Shown here: positions 8,200 through 15,644 of the stretch, piece by piece
Layout of the letters: every line of letters starts with the position of its first letter
How positions within the stretch are numbered: position 1 is the stretch's first letter
Source: Tetragenococcus koreensis
Lineage (GTDB): Bacteria > Bacillota > Bacilli > Lactobacillales > Enterococcaceae
DNA: 64,000 bases
Assembly: GCF_003795145.1 (NCBI RefSeq)
Contig: NZ_CP027786.1
Location: 186,001 to 250,000, forward strand
Reading direction: 5' to 3'
Position numbers and translations under genes: made by a program
The notes under the pieces: model-generated
Database searches by the model: none
Seen by the model: only the letters and a program-made list of their open reading frames with translations
What the model was told of the DNA's origin: nothing

Positions 8200-8608
8200 T
8201 AAAACTAACCTAACACCACTCCTTGATCAGCAGCTGAATGAACTTTGTTTTCCTATTTCTTTAACTATTACTTACCTTTTTTGTAAGAAATCTTTATTTA
8301 TTTGAATTTAGTAATGTTTTTTGTTTACAGTTGTTAGCTATCTGTTAGTGCAAATTTAATGTTAGAATTTAGCAACCCCTTATTTTTGTCGGTGTTATTA
8401 GGAAGACTATTTTAGTCAACTTCATGGTTAATAACGATTTTAAATTCATTTTTATTTGACTTAAAGTTCAGGTTAAGCTGTAAGATAGATTATAGAAAGA
8501 TTTAGTTTTTATGCAATTGTAACTTTTGTAATCTTAAATTTGTTACTTGGAAGGCAGTGTAGTATTGGTCGCGATATGAAGTAAATCACTAGTAGGAGTG
8601 ATTCTGAA
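8200..8608. other. Intergenic region upstream of the sugar-dehydrogenase-like gene
   Basis: AT-rich, with no open frame worth calling. A weak promoter candidate is TTGACT (8456-8461) with TAAGAT (8481-8486), but the 19-base spacing is long. Nothing else is evident. Confidence 0.4.
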
Positions 8609-9676
8609 ATGAAAAAAAGCACTATTATTCTTTTACCACTTGCTTTTTTATTGGTTAGCTGTTCAACAAATGGCTCTGATGAAGAAACTGAAACGACTGA
8701 TGTACCGCAGGCGACAGATAATACAGAAATTCTAACTGAAAATTTAGAGATTCCTTGGGCAATTGAAAAAGATAATGATACTTTTTACATGACTGAAAGA
8801 GAAGGTACGATTGTTCAATTAACAGATGGAAACCTCAATCGTCAGCAAGCCGTACTTGATGAACCAGTGTCTACTGCTTCTGAGGCCGGTCTGCTTGGAT
8901 TTGTGTTAGCTCCTGACTTTTCAGAAACTAATGAAGCGTATGCGTATTATACGTATGAGAATGAAGAGGAGCAATTTAACCGGATTGTGCGGCTGCATTT
9001 GGATGATGGACAATGGCAAGAAGTAGAAGTATTAATAGATCGAATACCTAGCGGACCTTATCATCATGGTGGCAGATTAAAAATTGGTCCTGATGATATG
9101 CTTTATGCAACGACCGGAGATGCGGCGGATCCAGAGATAGCCCAGGATCTTGATTCTTTGGGTGGGAAAATTTTGAGATTAAACTTTGATGGTTCTATTC
9201 CTGAAGATAATCCTTTTCAAAATTCTTATGTATACAGCTATGGTCATCGTAATTCTCAAGGAATAACCTGGACGGAAGATGGAGAAATGTATGCTAGTGA
9301 GCACGGTGATAATGCAAACGATGAAGTGAACTTAATTGAAGCAGGAGAGAATTATGGTTGGCCACAAATTGAAGGGGAAGAAGGGCAAGAAGATATGGTA
9401 ACACCCTTATTTACTTCTGGTGAAGATGAGACTTGGGCACCTGCAGGAGTAACTTACACAGATGAAAAATTATATGTTGCAGCTTTGCGTGGTAGCGCAG
9501 TTTTAGCATTTGATTTAGTAAGCAATGAGGTACAAACAGTTACTTCTGATTTTGGCCGCATTCGTGATACTTACATTGAAGGTGATGACTTATACTTTAT
9601 AACCAATAATTTAGATGGTCGTGGTAGCGGTAGCGAAGGTGATGACCAGTTGATAAAAATGAATCTTTCGGAATAA
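8609..9676 (+). CDS. PQQ-type glucose/sorbosone (aldose sugar) dehydrogenase-like lipoprotein
   Basis: Exported lipoprotein with signal peptide and lipobox LVSC (Cys18). An acidic linker is followed by a six-bladed beta-propeller of the GSDH family: LEIPWAIE, the ASEAGLLGFVLAPDF block, YHHGGRLKIGPDDMLYATTGD, LGGKILRLNFDGSIPEDNPF, SYGHRNSQGITW, EHGDNANDEVNLIEAGENYGWP. Characterised relatives such as E. coli YliI oxidise aldoses with PQQ; these blocks carry the active-site histidine and cofactor contacts. No PQQ biosynthesis genes are seen, and lactic acid bacteria normally lack them, so cofactor and activity are open. The protein is strongly acidic. Confidence 0.8.
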   Translation: MKKSTIILLPLAFLLVSCSTNGSDEETETTDVPQATDNTEILTENLEIPWAIEKDNDTFYMTEREGTIVQLTDGNLNRQQAVLDEPVSTASEAGLLGFVLAPDFSETNEAYAYYTYENEEEQFNRIVRLHLDDGQWQEVEVLIDRIPSGPYHHGGRLKIGPDDMLYATTGDAADPEIAQDLDSLGGKILRLNFDGSIPEDNPFQNSYVYSYGHRNSQGITWTEDGEMYASEHGDNANDEVNLIEAGENYGWPQIEGEEGQEDMVTPLFTSGEDETWAPAGVTYTDEKLYVAALRGSAVLAFDLVSNEVQTVTSDFGRIRDTYIEGDDLYFITNNLDGRGSGSEGDDQLIKMNLSE

Positions 9677-9837
9677 TTTAGTGCAAGACCGAATAAACTG
9701 ACAAATAAAACTGAGAGTGATAAAGTTGAATTGGAAAGAGGGTTTGCATTTCAAGCACTCGAATGAAGTTGGTAACAGCTCGCAAGAAAATTTAGTTTAT
9801 AAAATAAAAAGCAAGTTATGCGAAAGGGGAAAAGAAA

Positions 9838-10701
9838 ATGAGTATTTTAACAGAACAATACACTTTATCTAATGGTGTAAAGATCCCTAAAATTGGCTTT
9901 GGTACTTGGTTAGTGGATGATGATAAAGTAGCTAAACCAGTAGAAGATGCAATAAAAGGCGGTTATCGTCACATTGACACCGCACAAGCCTACGAAAACG
10001 AGCATGGTGTAGGTGAAGGCATACGTAATTCCGGTGTGGCGCGTGAAGATATTTTTGTCACAACGAAACTAGCGGCTGAGATCAAGTCCTATCCTGAAGC
10101 AGTAGAGGCAATTGGTCAATCATTAAAAACAATGGGCGTCGATTACCTTGATATGATGATTATTCACAGCCCGCAACCTTGGAATGACTTCCGCTCTGGA
10201 GAACATTATTTTGAAGGGAATCTAGAAGCTTGGCATGCAATGGAAGAAGCTTATAATGATGGAAAAATTCGTGCCATTGGTGTTTCTAACTTCGAACAAG
10301 AAGACCTTGAAAACATTCTCGAAAATGGGACTATAAAACCAATGGTCAACCAGGTCCTTGCACATGTAAGTAATACACCTTTTGATTTAATTCAATATTG
10401 TCAAAAACATGACATTTTAGTTGAAGCTTATTCTCCAGTTGCCCATGGTGAAATACTAAATAATCAACAAATCAAAGAATTAGCAGAAAAGTATAACGTA
10501 AGTACGGCTCAATTGAGTATTCGTTATTGTTTACAATTAGGTTTATTACCATTACCTAAGTCAGAAAATCCAGATCATATACGCAGTAACGCTGAGTTAG
10601 ATTTTGAGATCTCTGCAGAAGACTTGAATAAACTAAAACAAATGGAACGTATTAAAGATTATGGAGATGCTAGTTCTTTCCCTGTATTTGATCAAGGTTA
10701 A
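9838..10701 (+). CDS. Aldo/keto reductase (2,5-diketo-gluconate reductase-like)
   Basis: NADPH-dependent carbonyl reductase (287 residues). Family marks are IPKIGFGTWLVDD at the N-terminus, DTAQAYENEHGVGEGI with the catalytic Asp and Tyr, TTKLAA with the catalytic Lys, IIHSPQPW with the catalytic His, AIGVSNFEQEDL, and the cofactor segment PLPKSENPDHIRSN. Shine-Dalgarno AAGGGGAA lies 7 bases upstream. It is followed after 38 bases by the DUF2255 gene, probably co-transcribed. The physiological substrate cannot be read from the sequence. Confidence 0.88.
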   Translation: MSILTEQYTLSNGVKIPKIGFGTWLVDDDKVAKPVEDAIKGGYRHIDTAQAYENEHGVGEGIRNSGVAREDIFVTTKLAAEIKSYPEAVEAIGQSLKTMGVDYLDMMIIHSPQPWNDFRSGEHYFEGNLEAWHAMEEAYNDGKIRAIGVSNFEQEDLENILENGTIKPMVNQVLAHVSNTPFDLIQYCQKHDILVEAYSPVAHGEILNNQQIKELAEKYNVSTAQLSIRYCLQLGLLPLPKSENPDHIRSNAELDFEISAEDLNKLKQMERIKDYGDASSFPVFDQG

Positions 10702-10739
10702 AAAGTCATTTACTGGTTAAGTTAGAAAGGAGCATTTTT

Positions 10740-11114
10740 ATGAGTGGATGGAAACAAGAAGAACTTGATGCTATTGCTAAAGATGACAATTTGTATATAT
10801 CTATCCCAAACGCTGATGGTTCAATGCATAAACCTACTTGGATTTGGATTGCACAAGCTGGAGATGATTTGTACTGTCGTGGCTACGCTGGTACAGATGC
10901 GCGCTGGCATCAATCAGCCAAAAGAGAAGGAAAGGGTCATATTTCTGTCGGCGGAGTAGAAAAAGACGTTCGTTTTGAATTCCCTACTGATAAAGAAACC
11001 AATGATCAGGTGGACGAAGGTTACCGTCAAAAATATGGAAATAGTTCTTATCTAAGTCCAATGATCACTGAAAAAGCACGGCAAGCCACTGTTCGGCTTA
11101 TACCGGCTAATTAA
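10740..11114 (+). CDS. DUF2255 family protein
   Basis: Small soluble protein (124 residues) matching DUF2255: conserved WIWIAQAGDDLYCRGYAGTD, then ARWHQSA and a C-terminal YLSPMITEKARQATVRL. The fold resembles the flavin-nitroreductase-like split barrels used by small FMN- or F420-type enzymes, but no activity is established. Shine-Dalgarno AAAGGAG. Its position after an aldo/keto reductase hints at redox chemistry; this is inference only. Confidence 0.75.
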   Translation: MSGWKQEELDAIAKDDNLYISIPNADGSMHKPTWIWIAQAGDDLYCRGYAGTDARWHQSAKREGKGHISVGGVEKDVRFEFPTDKETNDQVDEGYRQKYGNSSYLSPMITEKARQATVRLIPAN

Positions 11115-11137
11115 TAACTTAAAGAGCTTCTAATGAC

Positions 11138-11184
11138 AAAAGCTTCTTACCAGAGTAAATAAAACTGGTAAGAAGCTTTTTTAG
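11138..11184. terminator. Bidirectional terminator between DUF2255 gene and trpZ
   Basis: AAAGCTTCTTACCAG (11139-11153) pairs with CTGGTAAGAAGCTTT (11165-11179) across an 11-base loop, with T-runs on the plus side and A-runs on the other. It serves both convergent transcripts and touches the trpZ stop codon. Confidence 0.9.
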
Positions 11185-11987
11185 GTGTTTAACAATAATT
11201 GATCATCTTTTAATTTTGTTCCGCTATTTTGCTGGAAGAGATCCATCAATTGACCCACTGTAAGGTTTTCCTTTTCTTTTCCGGAAAGATCGACGACAAT
11301 TCTTCCTTGATGTAACATAATCAATCGAGTCCCATATTGGAGGGCGTTTTCCATATCATGGGTTACCATAAATGCGGTTAATTGTTGTTCATCGATTAAT
11401 TTTTCAGTTAAGTCCATCACTGTTTTAGAGGTTTTAGGATCAAGTGCTGCTGTGTGTTCATCTAATAAAATCAAATCAGGACGTTGTAATGTGGCCATTA
11501 AAAGTGTGATCGCTTGTCTTTGCCCCCCCGAAAGTAATCCGACTTCAGCAGTTAATCGGTCTTCTAGACCTAAATTTAATGTTTTCAACTGTTCTTTAAA
11601 AAAAGGACGATTGGCAGACTTAACGGCTAAACCAAATCCTCGACTCTGTCCTCTTTTTAAAGCCAAGGCCAAATTTTCTTCGACTGTCAAACGGACTGCT
11701 GTTCCTAATTTAGGATCTTGAAAGACCCGACTAATTGATTTTGCGCGTTTGATGACGGACTGTTTGGTGATATCTTTGCCATTTAATTGTATTTTGCCAG
11801 TTTTGGTAGGTAATGCGCCTGCAATACTATTAAGTAAAGTGGATTTTCCTGCACCATTTCCGCCGATGATGGTAATGAATTCACCGGGATTGATCGTAAG
11901 ATCGATCCCTTTAAGAACGTGGTTTTCGTTATTGGTTCCTTCTTCAAAAACCTGATGCAAGTTTTCAATCGATAAGACTGGATTCAT
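11181..11987 (-). CDS. trpZ: ABC transporter ATPase, TrpXYZ-type (aromatic amino acid importer)
   Basis: ATP-binding subunit (268 residues) with Walker A GGNGAGKST, Q-loop SRVFQDP, signature LLSGGQRQ, Walker B LILLDEHTAAL and switch His in MVTHDM. This group (COG1101) forms importers with a COG4120 permease and a COG2984 lipoprotein. In streptococci and relatives such systems are annotated as tryptophan transporters. Its ATG overlaps the permease stop by 4 bases, and GGAGGTG provides the ribosome-binding site. The substrate here is uncertain because the mRNA leader senses Phe/Tyr rather than Trp codons. Confidence 0.8.
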   Translation of the reverse strand: MNPVLSIENLHQVFEEGTNNENHVLKGIDLTINPGEFITIIGGNGAGKSTLLNSIAGALPTKTGKIQLNGKDITKQSVIKRAKSISRVFQDPKLGTAVRLTVEENLALALKRGQSRGFGLAVKSANRPFFKEQLKTLNLGLEDRLTAEVGLLSGGQRQAITLLMATLQRPDLILLDEHTAALDPKTSKTVMDLTEKLIDEQQLTAFMVTHDMENALQYGTRLIMLHQGRIVVDLSGKEKENLTVGQLMDLFQQNSGTKLKDDQLLLNT

Positions 11988-12895
11988 TTTGCTACACCTC
12001 CATTTACTTTTTTCTTTGAACCGAATTTCCCGCGAAACTGTCCTAAAGAAAGGCAGAGGACAAGGACAATCGCTGAAGCAATTTTTGAATCGGCTGGTTC
12101 TACGTCGAATTCAAATACAATCGCTAAAATGAAGCGGTAAATGATTGCACCTAAAACGACGGTAAATAGACGAAATAGTAACGGTTTATTACGAAAGATC
12201 ACTTCAGCAATAATAATGGAGGCAAGTCCGATAACAATGGTGCCAACTCCAGAATTTAAATCAGCAAAAGAATTATTTTGAGCAATTAAGGCGCCAGATA
12301 GAGAAATACAACCATTAGAGATCATGTAACCGATCATCTTCATATTATCTGTATTGATACCATTGGCTTCACTCATTTCGATATTATCTCCCGTTGAACG
12401 AATCGCCAGTCCCAGTTCTGTTCGAAAGAAAAGAAACAATAGAAAAATGACAATCAATGAAAACAACGCGCCGACAATGATGGTGGCATTAATATTGGAA
12501 AGCCCCATTTCTTCTAAGGGAGAAAAAACTGTTTTTTCACCTAGAAGAGCGATATTCGGGGCATTCATAACTCTAGATGTGACGGAGTATAAGCCGGTCA
12601 TAGTAATGATCCCTGCAAGCAGTGCCGGTATTTTTAGTTTTGTATGGAGTACCCCAGAAACAAGACCTGCCAGGATGCCACCGCCAAAACCAAACAAAGT
12701 AGCTGTCCAAGGAGAAAAGCCGTTGGTGATCGCAACTGCAGCTATACCTCCACCTAGAGGAAAGCTGCCTTCAGCTGTTAAGTCGGCGATATCTAAAATA
12801 CGATAGGTGAGAAATACACCAATCGCAAGTAACGCCCAAACAACACCTTGGGAAGTTGCGGATTGTAAAATAATTCCTAAACTACTAATTGTCAT
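11984..12895 (-). CDS. trpY: ABC transporter permease, TrpXYZ-type
   Basis: Polytopic membrane protein (303 residues, about eight hydrophobic segments) of the branched-chain-like permease superfamily, COG4120. Recognisable parts are the N-terminal VWALLAIGVFLTYRILDIADLTAEGSFPLGG, the loop LLAGIITMTGLYSV, and ELGLAIRSTGDN near the middle. It starts 41 bases after the binding-protein gene with GAGGAATAAAT before the ATG, and overlaps the ATPase gene. It appears intact even though the binding-protein gene is interrupted. Confidence 0.82.
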   Translation of the reverse strand: MTISSLGIILQSATSQGVVWALLAIGVFLTYRILDIADLTAEGSFPLGGGIAAVAITNGFSPWTATLFGFGGGILAGLVSGVLHTKLKIPALLAGIITMTGLYSVTSRVMNAPNIALLGEKTVFSPLEEMGLSNINATIIVGALFSLIVIFLLFLFFRTELGLAIRSTGDNIEMSEANGINTDNMKMIGYMISNGCISLSGALIAQNNSFADLNSGVGTIVIGLASIIIAEVIFRNKPLLFRLFTVVLGAIIYRFILAIVFEFDVEPADSKIASAIVLVLCLSLGQFRGKFGSKKKVNGGVAK

Positions 12896-12936
12896 ATTTA
12901 TTCCTCAAATCTAATAATTTTTTGGCAGTGATTGAG

Positions 12937-13911
12937 TTACTCTGGTTCTTTAATGCTGTCTGGATCGATGTCTAGTGCTTGTGCCATTTCTTCATTGACA
13001 TGAAGTTTCAACTCGTTTGCTTCTTCGACCGGCATATCGCTAGGTTGTGCATCACCATCAAGAATTTTGGCCGCCATTTCTCCAGTTTGCTTACCTAGCG
13101 ATGCGTAGTCAATCCCATAAGTTGCTAAAGCACCACCTTCAACTTGTTCGATTGAACCAGCGACAATTGGCGTTTTCGTTTCTTTAGCTACATCACCGAT
13201 GACGGTAGCTGCACTGGCAAAAGTGTTATCAGTTGGTACATAAATACCGTCGACATCTTTAGCCAAACTAGTTGTTACTTGTTGCACGTCATTGGTAGTA
13301 TTAGCCGTTAAAGTTTTGACTTCTACGCCAGCGTCCTCTAAAGCTTCTTGGGCTAAATCAGCTTGAATTTTTGAATTAGCTTCACCAGCGTTGTACATAA
13401 TTCCGATAGATTCAGGTTCGTCAATAACACTTAAAAGCAAATCCGTTTGTTTTGCAATATCTGGCACCATATCAGTGGTCCCTGTTACATTGCGGCCGGG
13501 CTCTTCATCGGATTCTACTAGCTTAGCTTCGGCTAAGTCAGTAACTGCAGTGACTACAATCGGAATATCCGAAGTTTCGTTAGCTAATGATTGGGCTGCT
13601 GGCGTTGCAATTCCTAGTAATAAATCGGACTGGTCTTTGGCTAATTTTTCACTCATACTTTTTAGATTGTCTTGGTTGTTTTGAGCATTTTGATAATCAA
13701 TTGTAAGATTTTCCCCTTCTTCGTAACCACCTTCAGCTAGCCCTTCTTTAAAGCCTTCATAAGCAGTATCTAAAGAATCGTGCTGGACTACTTGTAAAAC
13801 CCCCACTTTTTTTGCCCCGTCTGCGTCTTAGTTGCCAGCAGCCTCGTTACCACATGCAGCTAAAGCTAAAGTACTTAATGCTGTTAAAACTAATAACCCA
13901 CTCTTTTTCAT
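12937..13911 (-). pseudogene. trpX: TrpX-type substrate-binding lipoprotein gene with in-frame stop at codon 28
   Basis: From ATG 13911 the frame encodes a lipoprotein signal (MKKSGLLVLTALSTLALAAC, lipobox Cys20) and continues GNEAAGN before a TAA at 13828-13830. The same frame then runs without further interruption to 12937, giving VGVLQVVQHDSLD and the rest of a COG2984 periplasmic-binding-like protein (GLAEGGYEEGENLTIDYQNAQ, LLLGIATPAAQSLA). One nonsense change (for example CAA to TAA, Gln28) would explain it. Restart at GTG 13806 would give a protein without signal peptide or lipid anchor, which could not serve the importer. Shine-Dalgarno GAGGAGG precedes ATG 13911. Alternatives are stop readthrough or a sequencing error. 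Confidence 0.8.
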
Positions 13912-13942
13912 TTCTTTTCCTCCTCAAATTTTATAAAATAAA

Positions 13943-13973
13943 AAACCATTTAGACAACAAGTCCAAATGGTTT
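13943..13973 (-). terminator. Attenuator terminator in the trpXYZ leader
   Basis: On the minus strand AAACCATTTGGAC (13973-13961) pairs with GTCTAAATGGTTT (13955-13943), followed by a T-rich tail (TTTATTTT). It lies about 30 bases before the trpX start codon, so full expression needs readthrough. Upstream sequence can pair with its 5' arm (see findings). Confidence 0.85.
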
Positions 13974-14111
13974 GAAAAATAACTACATTCATTGTTTTAT
14001 TTCAGCCATTTTGGAATTGTCCTTATGGCTAAAATCCACTAAAAATTGCTCTAGCCATAGTTAGATATAAAGGTGATAGCACCGCTCATATCCAAAAGGC
14101 TGGATATAAGC
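13974..14111 (-). promoter_or_regulatory. Structured leader RNA of the trpXYZ operon (ribosome-controlled attenuator)
   Basis: Between the leader-peptide stop and the terminator the minus-strand RNA can form a hairpin with 10-bp stem (14111-14102 with 14093-14084), a small GGTG-CTAT-CACC hairpin, a closing helix TTAGATA/TATCTAA that uses the last codons of the leader peptide, and TATGGCTA/TAGCCATA (14059-14052, 14031-14024). The TTTTAGCCAT segment can instead pair with ATGGCTGAAA just downstream, and CCAAAATGG there can pair with the 5' arm of the terminator. This is the alternating arrangement expected of an attenuator. Confidence 0.65.
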
Positions 14112-14177
14112 TTATCTAAAATAGCTAAAGTAAAAGTTATTCAATTGTGTTGGTAAGCTGTAAGGTTTGTTGTTCAT
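14112..14177 (-). CDS. Leader peptide rich in Phe and Tyr codons
   Basis: A 21-codon frame with good start context: Shine-Dalgarno GTGGAGGCG 6 bases upstream of ATG (14177). It sits about 30 bases downstream of a consensus promoter. The peptide ends NNFYFSYFR then TAA; five of its last seven residues are Phe or Tyr (codons TTT TAC TTT AGC TAT TTT). No Trp codon occurs. Position, composition and the downstream terminator match leader peptides of amino-acid operons controlled by ribosome stalling. Sensing of Phe/Tyr-tRNA charging is inferred. Confidence 0.7.
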   Translation of the reverse strand: MNNKPYSLPTQLNNFYFSYFR

Positions 14178-14207
14178 AATTAACGCCTCCACATTGAATT
14201 GTTACTA

Positions 14208-14236
14208 AGTATAAAGAAGGCTTAGAGGAAAGTCAA
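14208..14236 (-). promoter_or_regulatory. Promoter of the trpXYZ operon
   Basis: On the minus strand: -35 TTGACT (14236-14231), 17-base spacer, -10 TATACT (14213-14208). A near-consensus sigma-A promoter directed at the leader peptide. Confidence 0.85.
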
Positions 14237-14276
14237 TATAAAAATCAAAATTTTCTGATTTTTTTGCCTGAAGAGA

Positions 14277-14309
14277 AACTCTTAAAGCAGGGCCGCTACT
14301 TTAAGAGTT
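14277..14309 (-). terminator. Hairpin downstream of mvaS
   Basis: AACTCTTAAAG (14277-14287) and CTTTAAGAGTT (14299-14309) form an 11-bp stem just after the mvaS stop on the minus strand. The following T-run is broken (TTTCTCTT), so termination may be partial. A second A/T palindrome lies near 14243-14266. Confidence 0.6.
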
Positions 14310-14315
14310 AAAAAG

Positions 14316-15467
14316 TTATTCCTTATATTGTCGAATTGTATTGACTAATTTGGTAATGCTATAAGGTGTTTGATCGTGGAACTCATTTGTAATACTTGTA
14401 TCTAATTGGTCGGAAAACATTGCTTCATATTGTTCGATCGATAATTTTGAGCGTTTCTTGAATTGCGTTTCATGTAACTTTTTCAATAAATGTTCTTGAT
14501 ACCCTTTAATGAGTCGCATGCTGAAGAATTCTGCAACTGAACCCGAACCATAGCTGAATAACCCGATTCGATCATTTGCTTGTAAGCTCTGAGAGTTTTC
14601 CAAAAGTGAAATCAATCCTAGATACAATGAACCTGTATACATATTGCCTGTTTTTCTGCTGTAAATCGTACTTTCTTCATAACGAGCAAACAAACGATCT
14701 TTTTCTTCTTCGGAAACGTCTGTTAAAATTGACGTTAAAGCTTTTTTTCCCATCTTTGTGTAAGGAATATGAAAAGTAAGTGCAGCATAATCAGATAAAG
14801 GGATGTGGTTTTTTTTGATATTTTCTGCCCAAACTTTTTGAAAAGATTGGATATAGGTTTCATTCGATAAGGCACCATCAACCAAAGGAAAGTCATGGCC
14901 AACCGGTCGCCAAAAATCATAAATATCTTGCGTCAACATCACATTGTCATCTTCAAAAGCTAAAATTTGTGGATCCGCACTGACTAACATCGCTACTGCA
15001 CCAGCGCCTTGGGTGGGTTCACCACCAGACTCGAGGCCGTATTTTGCAATATCGGTTGCAATAACCAATACTTTTTTGTCAGGATGCAATAAAACATGAT
15101 CTTTTGCAAATTGTAATCCGGCAGTAGCGCCGTAGCATGCTTCTTTAATTTCAAAAGAACGAGCGAAAGGTTGAATACCTAACAAGCGGTGCAATACTAC
15201 CGCTGATGCTTTTGATTCATCAATTCCTGATTCAGTAGCGACAATCATCATATCAATTTGTGCTAAATCCTCAGAGCTTAAAATATGTTGTGCTGCATTG
15301 GCAGCAAAAGTAATAATGTCTTGTGATTTGGGGTTAATCGCCATTTGATCTTGGCCGATACCAATATGAAATTTAGCGGGGGCTACCGCACGAGCATTTG
15401 CAAGTTCTGTCATTTCAATGTAATAAGACGGAACAAAAAAACTGAGTTTATCTATACCAACGTTCAT
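14316..15467 (-). CDS. mvaS: Hydroxymethylglutaryl-CoA synthase
   Basis: Condenses acetyl-CoA and acetoacetyl-CoA to HMG-CoA, the second step of the mevalonate route to isoprenoids. The 383 residues have the thiolase-like fold with catalytic Cys111 in KEACYGATAG, Glu79 in ATESGIDESKA, and the His of LTFHIPYTKMGKKAL. These positions match the Enterococcus faecalis enzyme. Shine-Dalgarno AAAGGAG precedes ATG 15467. It is divergent from mvaE across 177 bases, so the two thiolase-fold steps are encoded together. Confidence 0.95.
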   Translation of the reverse strand: MNVGIDKLSFFVPSYYIEMTELANARAVAPAKFHIGIGQDQMAINPKSQDIITFAANAAQHILSSEDLAQIDMMIVATESGIDESKASAVVLHRLLGIQPFARSFEIKEACYGATAGLQFAKDHVLLHPDKKVLVIATDIAKYGLESGGEPTQGAGAVAMLVSADPQILAFEDDNVMLTQDIYDFWRPVGHDFPLVDGALSNETYIQSFQKVWAENIKKNHIPLSDYAALTFHIPYTKMGKKALTSILTDVSEEEKDRLFARYEESTIYSRKTGNMYTGSLYLGLISLLENSQSLQANDRIGLFSYGSGSVAEFFSMRLIKGYQEHLLKKLHETQFKKRSKLSIEQYEAMFSDQLDTSITNEFHDQTPYSITKLVNTIRQYKE

Positions 15468-15597
15468 AATGTTCTCCTTTAAATAATTTATACATGGTTA
15501 AAATTAACATACTTTAGGTAAGTTTAGGGAAATTAAATTGATAATTTAAAGATTGTTAAAGATTGACTAGTAGGATGTAAGACGTAAAAAGAACCAT

Positions 15598-15625
15598 TTG
15601 TTTTTTTTGTAAAGAATGCTATAGT
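15598..15625 (+). promoter_or_regulatory. Likely mvaE promoter
   Basis: -35 TTGTTT (15598-15603), 16-base spacer, extended -10 TGC-TATAGT (TATAGT 15620-15625), 20 bases before the mvaE start codon. The leader would be very short. Confidence 0.6.
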
Positions 15626-15644
15626 TCATTTTGGAGGTGACAAC

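Noticed and set aside
14069-14111. Plus-strand sequence AAGGTGATAGCACCGC resembling a T-box core (AGGGTGGNACCGCG)
   Set aside because: It lacks the essential TGGN, no gene follows on the plus strand, and the same bases form hairpins of the minus-strand leader.
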